The notes under the pieces: model-generated | The model's database searches: none | The model's input: only the letters and a program-made list of their open reading frames with translations | Told to the model about the DNA's origin: nothing | Translations under genes and position numbers: made by a program | Source of the DNA: Ulva prolifera | Lineage: Eukaryota; Chlorophyta; Ulvophyceae; Ulvales; Ulvaceae | Direction of reading: 5' to 3' | Length of the DNA: 28,518 nucleotides | NCBI GenBank assembly: GCA_023078555.1 | Contig: CM041204.1 | Location: 1-28,518, forward strand | In this document: in pieces, positions 10,713-18,213 of the stretch | How the letters are laid out: every line of letters starts with the position of its first letter | Numbering within the stretch: position 1 is the stretch's first letter

Positions 10713-11259
10713 TGTGAAAGAACACAGCTGCTGTGAGTGTCTCCCTCTAGAGTACTCACAGATTCATGCAGCCTGTGTTTAACTCCAATAGACAAGATTA
10801 CAGAGGTATACACTAAGTAGAAGTATACCTGTGAAAGAACACAGCTGCTGTGAGTGTCTCCCTATAGAGTGCTCACAGATTCATGCAGCCTGCATTCAAC
10901 ATGCTGAGTTATACCAACTCAGCAGACTATGTGTCCACAAGCACAAACCAACCACATATCCATGCATGTCAGCTAGAGGACACCATACCTGTGTTTAACT
11001 CCAATAGACAAGATGTCCTACTGGAGTCAACACAAGGCTTATATGCAAACAAGCACACAGACACATAATGTCTACCTATGTGCAAAACAACAAACGCTCC
11101 CGCTTTCTGAGTCCCTTTATCTCAGGGATCGCGTCGAGCACGTGTACAGCAACCATGCGTACAACCACCTCTTGATATGCTAGCTTCTAGCTCCCTCACA
11201 CAGCAGTCTCCTATTGAGCCATGCTTATGATTCTCCTGAAAACTCCTGGTTTCACCACA
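10713..11259 (-). repeat. 3' LTR (547 bp)
   Basis: It matches 16818-17364 throughout by eye. In minus sense it begins TGTGGTGAAA and ends TTCTTTCACA. It contains two copies of an ~85-bp unit at a 117-bp period (starting at 10713 and 10830). It also contains exact hairpins AGGTATAC/GTATACCT, CTGTGAGT/ACTCACAG and CTGAGTT/AACTCAG. The string CCTGTGTTTAACTCCAATAG recurs at about 10772 and 10988. A TATAA box lies at 10913-10909 (minus). Confidence 0.95.
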
Positions 11260-11268
11260 GCCCCCCTG
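11260..11268 (-). promoter_or_regulatory. Polypurine tract
   Basis: In minus sense, TTCAGGGGGGC lies directly against the start of the 3' LTR and a few bases after the pol stop. This is where the plus-strand primer of an LTR element is expected. Confidence 0.8.
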
Positions 11269-11273
11269 AATCA

Positions 11274-12086
11274 TCAGACTGATTCAATCTGAGAGATCTG
11301 CAATCCCAGCGCCTTTGCTCCAGCCTCCTGCTTCGGGCCTGGAAGCGCCTTGGTGAGGATGTCAGCCTTCATCTCCTCTGTCTTGACAAACACTGCTTCA
11401 ATGTCTCCTTGCATCACACGGTGGCGGACAAAATGAAACGCAATGTCTATGTGCTTTGTCCTACCAGCTGCTCCTGGAGTATGCTGCTTCATCAAAACAA
11501 GGGCGGACTGGTTGTCCCCATACAGCCGAATACGCTGCATCTGCCCACTCAGCTCAGCCATGAGCTTGCGAACCCACACCACCTCCTTCACCGCTGCAGC
11601 TGCTGCCACATACTCAGCCTCACATGTTGAGCAAGCTACCACAGTCTGCAACTTGGATTTCCAGACCACAGGACCACCATGCATGAGTACAACTGCACCT
11701 GAGGTGCTCTTTCTAGAGTCAGGTTCACCAGCGTAATCAGCATCTGTGTATGCCTCTACAGCGGGCATACCACGCTGATACACAATACCCCTATCAAGCG
11801 TACCAGCAATGTACCGCAGCACACGCTTGGCAGCTTTCCAATGCACATCAGTTGCAGTTGCCACAAAACGACTCAGTACACCACATGCATATGCAAGATC
11901 AGGCCGAGTGTTCACAGTCAGATACAGCAAGGACCCAACAAGCTCAGCGTATGGAGTCTCATCACCGAGAGGAGTGCCTTCATGTCGCCCCAGATGTGTG
12001 TTTGCCTCCAGCGGTGTGGTGACCGCTTTGCTGTCAGACATGCCGAAACGCTCCAGCACATCACGGGCATACTTCGGCTGACCCAA
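11274..12086 (-). CDS. 3' part of copia pol: end of RT and RNase H
   Basis: This frame supplies the C-terminal pol segment missing from both gag-pol copies. It enters at L-G-Q-P-K-Y-A-R-D-V, continues through the RT connection (S-L-L-Y-L-T-V-N-T-R-P-D-L-A-Y-A-C-G) and ends in RNase H. The RNase H acidic residues are visible in Y-T-D-A-D-Y-A-G, C-E-A-E-Y, G-D-N-Q-S-A and A-D-I-L-T-K, with the usual K-H-I-D motif. The frame ends in TGA just before the polypurine tract. At its 5' side it is joined at 12086/12087 to an inverted LTR fragment. The nearest ATG comes from that fragment, so it is not an original start. The fragment is intact in sequence but separated from the rest of pol. Confidence 0.9.
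   Translation of the reverse strand: MGQPKYARDVLERFGMSDSKAVTTPLEANTHLGRHEGTPLGDETPYAELVGSLLYLTVNTRPDLAYACGVLSRFVATATDVHWKAAKRVLRYIAGTLDRGIVYQRGMPAVEAYTDADYAGEPDSRKSTSGAVVLMHGGPVVWKSKLQTVVACSTCEAEYVAAAAAVKEVVWVRKLMAELSGQMQRIRLYGDNQSALVLMKQHTPGAAGRTKHIDIAFHFVRHRVMQGDIEAVFVKTEEMKADILTKALPGPKQEAGAKALGLQISQIESV
12066..12086 (-). repeat. 21-bp overlap shared with the palindrome loop
   Basis: The start of the RNase H segment is repeated in inverted orientation at 14548-14568, at the end of the + strand arm. The duplicated piece encodes the same L-G-Q-P-K-Y-A stretch. It therefore marks the same element position at both rearrangement junctions. Confidence 0.85.
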
Positions 12087-12262
12087 CTGCATGAATCTGT
12101 GAGTACTCTAGAGGGAGACACTCACAGCAGCTGTGTTCTTTCACAGGTATACTTCTACTTAGTGTATACCTCTGTAATCTTGTCTATTGGAGTTAAACAC
12201 AGGCTGCATGAATCTGTGAGTACTCTAGAGGGAGACACTCACAGCAGCTGTGTTCTTTCACA
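12087..12262 (+). repeat. Partial LTR (176 bp, probably R-U5) at the start of the inverted copy
   Basis: In + orientation this equals the last 176 bp of the LTR, ending TTCTTTCACA against the primer site. It includes the hairpins and nearly two of the tandem units. Relative to the right LTR it differs at two positions in its first unit (TACTCTAGAG instead of CACTCTATAG). Its left end corresponds to 16993, 25 nt downstream of a TATAA box in the complete LTR. Confidence 0.88.
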
Positions 12263-12278
12263 GGTTATGGGCTCATTG
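12263..12278 (+). promoter_or_regulatory. Primer binding site (initiator-Met half tRNA), inverted copy
   Basis: GGTTATGGGCTCATTG follows the LTR end directly. GGTTATGGGC is complementary to the anticodon loop and 3' stem side of eukaryotic initiator-Met tRNA, whose CAU anticodon lies in CCCAUAACC. This is the arrangement known for Drosophila copia, which is primed by a cleaved half tRNA. Confidence 0.75.
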
Positions 12279-12289
12279 TGTGAAGCGCA

Positions 12290-14587
12290 ATGGAAGATCA
12301 ACGAAGCAGCACTCTCCATGCCGTCCGCAAGCTGAAGCGGGGTGGGGACTACCGGCTGTGGGCTGCACAGTTCCGGGCATCCTTGACTACTATGGGAGTG
12401 GAGGGCTGGCTCACAGAGGAGCCAGACATGGCTGCACAACAGGAAGTGATGGCGGACGCGAAGGTCCGGAGCAGGATGCTGCTCTGCGTCGAAGACAGAG
12501 GTCTGGCGCGCATCATTGACCGTGCAGCCACCACCATGGCGGCGTGGCAGCAAGTGCGTGCTGAATACGAGGCGGAGCAGGAGCTTCGGCAACCGCTCTT
12601 GGTGAGCGAGCTGAATGACATTCGGCAAGGCTCATCGGAGGCATACACGCGGTATGCAGAGAGGGTGCTTGAGGTTCTTGAGAAGCTTCAAGACACCGAC
12701 TTCGCGGCAGCGGATCAGCTGGCCGCGAATGCGCTCGTGCGTGGACTAAAGGAGGCTCCAGAGAGGGGGTCCCTGGTCATGATGCTTACACAGCATGTGA
12801 GCGCAGGCTTCAACCAGGTCATGAAGGAGCTGAAGGCTGCCGTCAGACTGGTGGAGAGTTCTCAGCAGAGTGCTGGGAACAAAGATGGCAAGGCGATGAA
12901 CGCCGAGGGCCAGAAGAAGCGGAAAGAGACGCGGAAATGTTTCAACTGCGGGAAGGTAGGCCACATCCAGAAGGACTGTCGGCAACCGAAGGTGAAGCCC
13001 GAGGATCGCCCGAGGCCGGCAGCAGCAATGGTTGCACAAGCTGCACATCCATCCGAGGGGATGGCAATGGTCGCCGGGGCAAGCACTGATGCTCTGCTCT
13101 ACGACAGCGGATCTTCTCACCACATTGTACACAATCGCGATGTGATTCGTGACATGAGACATAGCAGCACCAAGAGAGTGGTTCTGGGAGGTGGTGAGTG
13201 CCACGATGTGATGGGAGAAGGAGAAGTGTGGCTGGATGGAGGCCCAGCGGGCCTGGTGCTGCTGCGTTCGGTGCTATGGGTACCGAGCATGACAGTGAAC
13301 CTTCTATCAGGGTTCCTGGCAACTGAAGCAGCTCATGAGTGCACCCAGAAGGGTGACAGATGTGAGATCATGGACGCTAAAGGAGGCATCATCCTCACAG
13401 GACGGAAGCGTGGGCGTGTGTATGAAATGAACTGCGAGATGATGCCCGCGCATGCAGAGCCGGTGGGCTCAGAGTCCGATGAAGACCTGATGACTCCTGA
13501 TCTTGGAGAGCCAGACATGTATGCGGACATGCCACCACTGGAAGCTGCCAGTGATGCCGAGGACTCGGACGGTGAAGATTCCGACGACGATGCTGGTGAT
13601 GACGGCAATGAAGATGCTGGCGACGATGGCGGTGGTGATGCTGGTGATGACGGCAACGCCGATGGTGGTGAAGACCCCGACAATGACGTTGATGCGGGCG
13701 CGCCACCCGTAGAAGAGATACTAGCACACAGGTACCCCAAACGGGAGCGGCGTGCACCTGATGCATTTCAACCCCATGCGTATGCGTACGCTGCGGACGG
13801 GCTGACAGATGAACCGAAGACGACTGCGGAGGCGCTTGGCCGACCTGATGCGGAGCTGTGGCGTGCATCCATGGAGGCAGAGTGGGCATCCATCATTGAG
13901 AAGGGGGTTCTGGACCTCGTGACTGAAGTACCAATGGGAAAGAGGGTTCTGCCGATGAAACCAGTCTACAAAATCAAGCGCGATGCGTTTGGAGCAGTTG
14001 ACAAGTACAAGACCCGGCTGGTGGTGCTGGGGTGCTTGCAGCGCAAGGGCATGGACTTCGAAGAAGTTTTTGCTCCCACTGCTCAGCAAGCGACATTTCG
14101 AGTCATGCTCGCACACGCTGCGGAGCATGATTTTGAGCTGCATCAGTTTGATGTGGCAACAGCTTTCCTGAATGGGGAGCTTGACCCGACCGACGAGGTG
14201 TACGTTCGGATGCCGGAGGCATTCGGCGGCCGCACATACAGACTGCGGAAAGCTCTGTATGGGCTGAAGCAGGCCGCGCGTGCCTGGCACGCCAAGCTGC
14301 TAAGCGAGCTCACCCGTCTCGGATTCACTGCATCGGAGTCGGACCCATGCATGTTCTACAAAGGTGAAGGGCAGCGGCGAGTCTACATTCTGATCTACGT
14401 GGACGACGGTATAATCATCGGCAGGAAGCAGATGGTTCAGGCAGCCTTGGCGGCAATCGCCGGCGCCTTTGAGATCAAGGACATCGGGAAGGTCACCTAC
14501 TTCCTGGGTCTGCAGCTTCGGAGGGACCGTGAGCTAGGGCAGATCTGGTTGGGTCAGCCGAAGTATGCAGACCCAGGAAGTAGGTGA
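12290..14587 (+). CDS. Copia gag-protease-RT polyprotein, + copy, truncated
   Basis: ATG at 12290 lies 27 nt after the LTR. Gag occupies roughly residues 1-215, with a zinc knuckle C-F-N-C-G-K-V-G-H-I-Q-K-D-C (CX2CX4HX4C). The protease follows with Y-D-S-G-S-S-H-H. A segment ending R-V-Y-E-M-N-C normally lies just before integrase, but here the frame passes directly into an acidic Asp/Gly repeat linker (about 13550-13690). The usual R-[YR]-P-K-R-E-R-R segment and RT then follow. RT shows K-T-R-L-V-V, F-D-V-A-T-A-F-L-N-G, and the catalytic Y-V-D-D at about 14396. No integrase HHCC or DDE region exists. True homology ends at Q-P-K-Y-A (about 14565); the last residues and stop come from the fold-back junction. 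RNase H is missing. Confidence 0.9.
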   Translation: MEDQRSSTLHAVRKLKRGGDYRLWAAQFRASLTTMGVEGWLTEEPDMAAQQEVMADAKVRSRMLLCVEDRGLARIIDRAATTMAAWQQVRAEYEAEQELRQPLLVSELNDIRQGSSEAYTRYAERVLEVLEKLQDTDFAAADQLAANALVRGLKEAPERGSLVMMLTQHVSAGFNQVMKELKAAVRLVESSQQSAGNKDGKAMNAEGQKKRKETRKCFNCGKVGHIQKDCRQPKVKPEDRPRPAAAMVAQAAHPSEGMAMVAGASTDALLYDSGSSHHIVHNRDVIRDMRHSSTKRVVLGGGECHDVMGEGEVWLDGGPAGLVLLRSVLWVPSMTVNLLSGFLATEAAHECTQKGDRCEIMDAKGGIILTGRKRGRVYEMNCEMMPAHAEPVGSESDEDLMTPDLGEPDMYADMPPLEAASDAEDSDGEDSDDDAGDDGNEDAGDDGGGDAGDDGNADGGEDPDNDVDAGAPPVEEILAHRYPKRERRAPDAFQPHAYAYAADGLTDEPKTTAEALGRPDAELWRASMEAEWASIIEKGVLDLVTEVPMGKRVLPMKPVYKIKRDAFGAVDKYKTRLVVLGCLQRKGMDFEEVFAPTAQQATFRVMLAHAAEHDFELHQFDVATAFLNGELDPTDEVYVRMPEAFGGRTYRLRKALYGLKQAARAWHAKLLSELTRLGFTASESDPCMFYKGEGQRRVYILIYVDDGIIIGRKQMVQAALAAIAGAFEIKDIGKVTYFLGLQLRRDRELGQIWLGQPKYADPGSR
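13550..13690 (+). repeat. Asp/Gly acidic repeat in the pol linker
   Basis: Degenerate GATGCTGGTGATGACGGC-type units encode repeated D-A-G-D-D-G. The same repeat is in the other arm. It occupies the position where integrase and its C-terminal tail would end, and probably forms a flexible acidic tether before RT. Confidence 0.75.
14515..14565. other. Palindrome loop and fold-back junction
   Basis: This 51-nt spacer belongs to the + arm (it continues its RT frame for 17 codons). At 14566-14570 the string TGCAG is shared by both sides and is the microhomology at which the sequence reverses. The minus arm lacks the matching 51 nt. Confidence 0.85.
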
Positions 14588-16790
14588 CCTTCCCGATGTC
14601 CTTGATCTCAAAGGCGCCGGCGATTGCCGCCAAGGCTGCCTGAACCATCTGCTTCCTGCCGATGATTATACCGTCGTCCACGTAGATCAGAATGTAGACT
14701 CGCCGCTGCCCTTCACCTTTGTAGAACATGCATGGGTCCGACTCCGATGCAGTGAATCCGAGACGGGTGAGCTCGCTTAGCAGCTTGGCGTGCCAGGCAC
14801 GCGCGGCCTGCTTCAGCCCATACAGAGCTTTCCGCAGTCTGTATGTGCGGCCGCCGAATGCCTCCGGCATCCGAACGTACACCTCGTCGGTCGGGTCAAG
14901 CTCCCCATTCAGGAAAGCTGTTGCCACATCAAACTGATGCAGCTCAAAATCATGCTCCGCAGCGTGTGCGAGCATGACTCGAAATGTCGCTTGCTGAGCA
15001 GTGGGAGCAAAAACTTCTTCGAAGTCCATGCCCTTGCGCTGCAAGCACCCCAGCACCACCAGCCGGGTCTTGTACTTGTCAACTGCTCCAAACGCATCGC
15101 GCTTGATTTTGTAGACTGGTTTCATCGGCAGAACCCTCTTTCCCATTGGTACTTCAGTCACGAGGTCCAGAACCCCCTTCTCAATGATGGATGCCCACTC
15201 TGCCTCCATAGATGCACGCCACAGCTCCGCATCAGGTCGGCCAAGCGCCTCCGCAGTCGTCTTCGGTTCATCTGTCAGCCCGTCCGAAGCGTACCCATAC
15301 GCATGGGGTTGAAATGCATCAGGTGCACGCCGCTCCCGTCTGGGGTACCTGTGTGCTGGTATCTCTTCTACGGGTGGCGCGCCCGCATCACCGTCATTGC
15401 CGGGGTCTTCACCACCATCGGCGTTGCCGTCATCACCAGCATCACCACCGCCATCGTCGCCAGCATCTTCATTGCCGTCATCACCAGCATCGTCGTCGGA
15501 GTCTTCACCGTCCGAGTCCTCGGCATCACTGGCAGCTTCCAGTGGTGGCATGTCCGCATACATGTCTGGCTCTCCAAGATTAGGAGCCATCAGGTCTTCA
15601 CCGGTCTCTGAGCCCACCGGCTCTGCATCTGCGGGCATCATCTCGCAGTTCATTTCATACACACGCCCACGCTTCTGTCCTGTGAGGATGATGCCTCCTT
15701 TAGCGTCCATGATCTCACATCTGTCACCCTTCTGGGTGCACTCATGAGCTGCTTCAGTTGCCAGGAACCCTGATAGAAGGTTCACTGTCATGCTCGGTAC
15801 CCATAGCACCGAACGCAGCAGCACCAGGCCCGCTGGGCCTCCATCCAGCCACACTTCTCCTTCTCCCATGACATCGTGGCACTCACCACCTCCCAGAACC
15901 ACTCGCTTGGTGCTGCTAGGTCTCATGTCACGAATCACATTGCGATTGTGTACAATGTGGTGAGAGAATCCGCTGTCGTAGACCAGAGCATCAGTGCTTG
16001 CCCCGGCGGCCATTGCCATCCCCTCGGATGGATGTGCAGCTTGTGCAACCATTGCTGCTGCCGGCCGCGGGCGATCCTCAGGCTTCACCTTCGGTTGCCG
16101 ACAGTCCTTCTGGATGTGGCCTACCTTCCCGCAGTTGAAACATTTCCGCGTCTCTTTCCGCTTCTTCTGGCCCTCGGCGTTCATCGCCTTGCCATCTCTG
16201 TTCCCAGCACTCTGCTGAGAACTCTCCACGAGTCTGACGGCAGCCTTCAGCTCCTTCATGACCTGGTTGAAGCCTGCGCTCACATGCTGTGTAAGCATCA
16301 TGACCAGGGACCCCCTCTCTGGAGCCTCCTTTAGTCCACGCACGAGCGCATTCGCGGCCAGCTGATCCGCTGCCGCGAAGTCGGTGTCTTGAAGCTTCTC
16401 AAGAACCTCAAGCACCCTCTCTGCATACCGCGTGTATGCCTCCGATGAGCCTTGCCGAATGTCATTCAGCTCGCTCACCAAGAGCGGTTGCCGAAGCTCC
16501 TGCTCCGCCTCGTATTCAGCACGCACTTGCTGCCACGCCGCCATGGTGGTGGCTGCACGGTCAATGATGCGCGCCAGACCTCTGTCTTCAACGCAGAGCA
16601 GCATCCTGCTCCGGACCTTCGCGTCCGCCATCACTTCCTGTTGTGCAGCCATGTCTGGCTCCTCTGTGAGCCAGCCCTCCACTCCCATAGTAGTCAAGGA
16701 TGCCCGGAACTGTGCAGCCCACAGCCGGTAGTCCCCACCCCGCTTCAGCTTGCGGACGGCATGGAGAGTGCTGCTTCGTTGATCTTCCAT
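14566..16790 (-). CDS. Copia gag-protease-RT polyprotein, minus copy, truncated
   Basis: This copy is co-oriented with the outer LTRs and is therefore the host-element copy. ATG is at 16790. The domain order matches the + copy: gag with CX2CX4HX4C, protease Y-D-S-G-F-S (the residue after Gly is Phe, where Ser is found in the other arm), acidic linker, RT with Y-V-D-D. The integrase domain is absent here as well. Homology ends at T-Y-F-L-G-L. The open frame runs on as nonsense through the loop to 14493. About 36 nt of RT coding sequence between this end and the RNase H piece are missing from the minus-oriented parts. It differs from the + copy by about 18 residues, all between roughly residues 198 and 505. 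Confidence 0.9.
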
Positions 16791-16801
16791 TACGCTTAAC
16801 A

Positions 16802-16817
16802 CAATGAGCCCATAACC
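16802..16817 (-). promoter_or_regulatory. Primer binding site of the host element
   Basis: In minus sense, GGTTATGGGCTCATTG directly follows the 5' LTR. It is complementary to the anticodon region of initiator-Met tRNA. The short leader after it reads TGTTAAGCGTA before ATG, against TGTGAAGCGCA in the other arm. Confidence 0.75.
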
Positions 16818-17364
16818 TGTGAAAGAACACAGCTGCTGTGAGTGTCTCCCTCTAGAGTACTCACAGATTCATGCAGCCTGTGTTTAACTCCAATAGACAA
16901 GATTACAGAGGTATACACTAAGTAGAAGTATACCTGTGAAAGAACACAGCTGCTGTGAGTGTCTCCCTATAGAGTGCTCACAGATTCATGCAGCCTGCAT
17001 TCAACATGCTGAGTTATACCAACTCAGCAGACTATGTGTCCACAAGCACAAACCAACCACATATCCATGCATGTCAGCTAGAGGACACCATACCTGTGTT
17101 TAACTCCAATAGACAAGATGTCCTACTGGAGTCAACACAAGGCTTATATGCAAACAAGCACACAGACACATAATGTCTACCTATGTGCAAAACAACAAAC
17201 GCTCCCGCTTTCTGAGTCCCTTTATCTCAGGGATCGCGTCGAGCACGTGTACAGCAACCATGCGTACAACCACCTCTTGATATGCTAGCTTCTAGCTCCC
17301 TCACACAGCAGTCTCCTATTGAGCCATGCTTATGATTCTCCTGAAAACTCCTGGTTTCACCACA
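16818..17364 (-). repeat. 5' LTR (547 bp)
   Basis: Appears identical to the left LTR. In minus sense it runs TGTGGTGAAA to TTCTTTCACA. TATAA is at 17018-17014. The inferred transcript start is 16993, giving U3 of about 371 bp and R-U5 of about 176 bp. The TATAA box sits at the edge of the CTGAGTT/AACTCAG hairpin. Confidence 0.95.
17014..17018 (-). promoter_or_regulatory. LTR TATA box
   Basis: TATAA in minus sense, 25 nt upstream of the point (16993) where the inverted partial LTR begins. The spacing is typical for a TATA box and start site. The start site itself is an inference. Confidence 0.55.
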
Positions 17365-17369
17365 GTACG
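17365..17369. repeat. Target-site duplication, right copy (GTACG)
   Basis: Directly follows the right LTR and equals 10708-10712. Confidence 0.9.
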
Positions 17370-17394
17370 TGCATCTCGCAAATCCAGCATGCCC

Positions 17395-17835
17395 CACTGG
17401 CCTAGCCCCCGGCAATCGGGCGGCCAGGATTGGCGGCCTTGGGCAGCAGTGTGTTGGGCGCAACCCTGTCGCACGGCGACAGGCGTTGTGTTGGATGATG
17501 TGTAAAGTAAAGTAAATCTAAATTTACTGAGCCGTATCCTATTGGACATTGACAACTCCGAATCAACGGGACCACATATGCCGTGTGGGTGTGTGGTTGT
17601 GTGTGGGCCGTTGGGTTTGTGTGTGTGCGTGTGTTACAAGGCAAAGGCAGCAAGGCGGGCAGAACCGCGAAAGAATCAAGCAGACGAAGGACACACCCAG
17701 ACACCCACGCACGCAACACCCAACACGCCCAGATAACCCATCACCGGCGCAGCAAACGACACAGACCCGTAGGCCGCCAAGCACACACCCATGGCCACAC
17801 ACCCACACACTCATACACGCACACACAGACCCCAC
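17395..17835. repeat. Dispersed repeat R2, copy 1
   Basis: 17395-17480 matches 27815-27915 in the same orientation (shared CCCCCGGC.ATCGGGCGGCC and GGCAGCAGTGTGTTGGG). 17625-17835 matches 27930-28125 in inverted orientation (shared AAAGGCAGCAAGG, CATCACCGGCGCAGCAA). The two halves have thus been inverted relative to each other in one copy. GT- and CA-rich strings flank the middle. Confidence 0.7.
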
Positions 17836-17894
17836 ATCTGTATTGATATCATGCTGTCTTTCATGAATCCTGATGTATACGCAAACAACTACAA

Positions 17895-17924
17895 AACAAA
17901 TCAGATGTGCACATCTGATTTGTT
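17895..17924. repeat. Perfect 30-bp palindrome
   Basis: Half-site AACAAATCAGATGTG is followed at once by its exact complement, centre 17909/17910. It is the longest perfect short palindrome outside the retrotransposon. Confidence 0.9.
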
Positions 17925-18148
17925 CTGTATTTGTTTGCTCCGTACCGCGCCGTTTAGCCCAGTTATTCAGCTGTCCTCGCGCAGCACCGTAGGTCCGTTC
18001 CGTCCCGGCGACTCGGAGACCTCAACACTTCAGGCTGCAAAGCCAAACACACAAAGACACCAAAGTATATCCCAGAGAGGCCCCAGCCTCTCGCAGCAAA
18101 ACCCACCCCACCCATCGGCCGGCCCCCACCCGCGAACCATGTGGTATG

Positions 18149-18158
18149 TATATATATA
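18149..18158 (+). promoter_or_regulatory. TATA-like box upstream of the orphan gene
   Basis: TATATATATA-type string inside GTATGTATATATATACGG, about 55-65 bp upstream of the ATG at 18214. It sits at the start of a sharply GC-rich block. Confidence 0.4.
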
Positions 18159-18213
18159 CGGCGCACAGCGCCGTTCGTCCGCGCGCAGCTCGCGGCCGCT
18201 CCGAGGCAGATCC

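Larger units (their letters stand above)
12087..14514 (+). repeat. Left arm of 2.4-kb palindrome
   Basis: Pairs with 14566-16993 around a centre at 14540. Every aligned landmark satisfies position sum 29080, so there is no net indel over 2,428 bp. Differences are base substitutions concentrated between about 12880 and 13800. Confidence 0.93.
14566..16993 (-). repeat. Right arm of 2.4-kb palindrome
   Basis: Pairs with 12087-14514. Beyond 16993 the right side continues as normal LTR (U3), whereas the left side switches to RNase H. The palindrome therefore ends exactly inside the LTR. Confidence 0.93.
10713..17364 (-). mobile_element. Ty1/copia LTR retrotransposon, rearranged and integrase-less
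   Basis: The element reads on the minus strand: 5' LTR (17364-16818), primer site, gag-protease-RT, an inverted second gag-protease-RT copy, RNase H, polypurine tract, 3' LTR (11259-10713). The ends are TG...CA and the flanks are GTACG duplications. The order gag, protease, RT, RNase H with YVDD and the copia-type RNase H places it in Ty1/copia (Pseudoviridae-like), but integrase is absent from both pol copies. Without the inverted insert the element would be about 4.2 kb. The outer LTRs appear identical, so integration is recent. The internal palindrome means this copy cannot encode a full pol polyprotein. Confidence 0.93.

Noticed and set aside
13333..13740. Ser/Pro-rich and other frames opposite gag-pol in both arms
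   Set aside because: They mirror the GC-rich coding strand (for example the acidic repeat) and carry no motifs of their own.
12087..16993. A Foldback-type DNA transposon or two nested head-to-head elements
   Set aside because: The outer ends are complete LTRs with one pair of 5-bp duplications, the partial LTR inside has no duplication around it, and RNase H occurs once. A single rearranged copia cDNA explains all of this.
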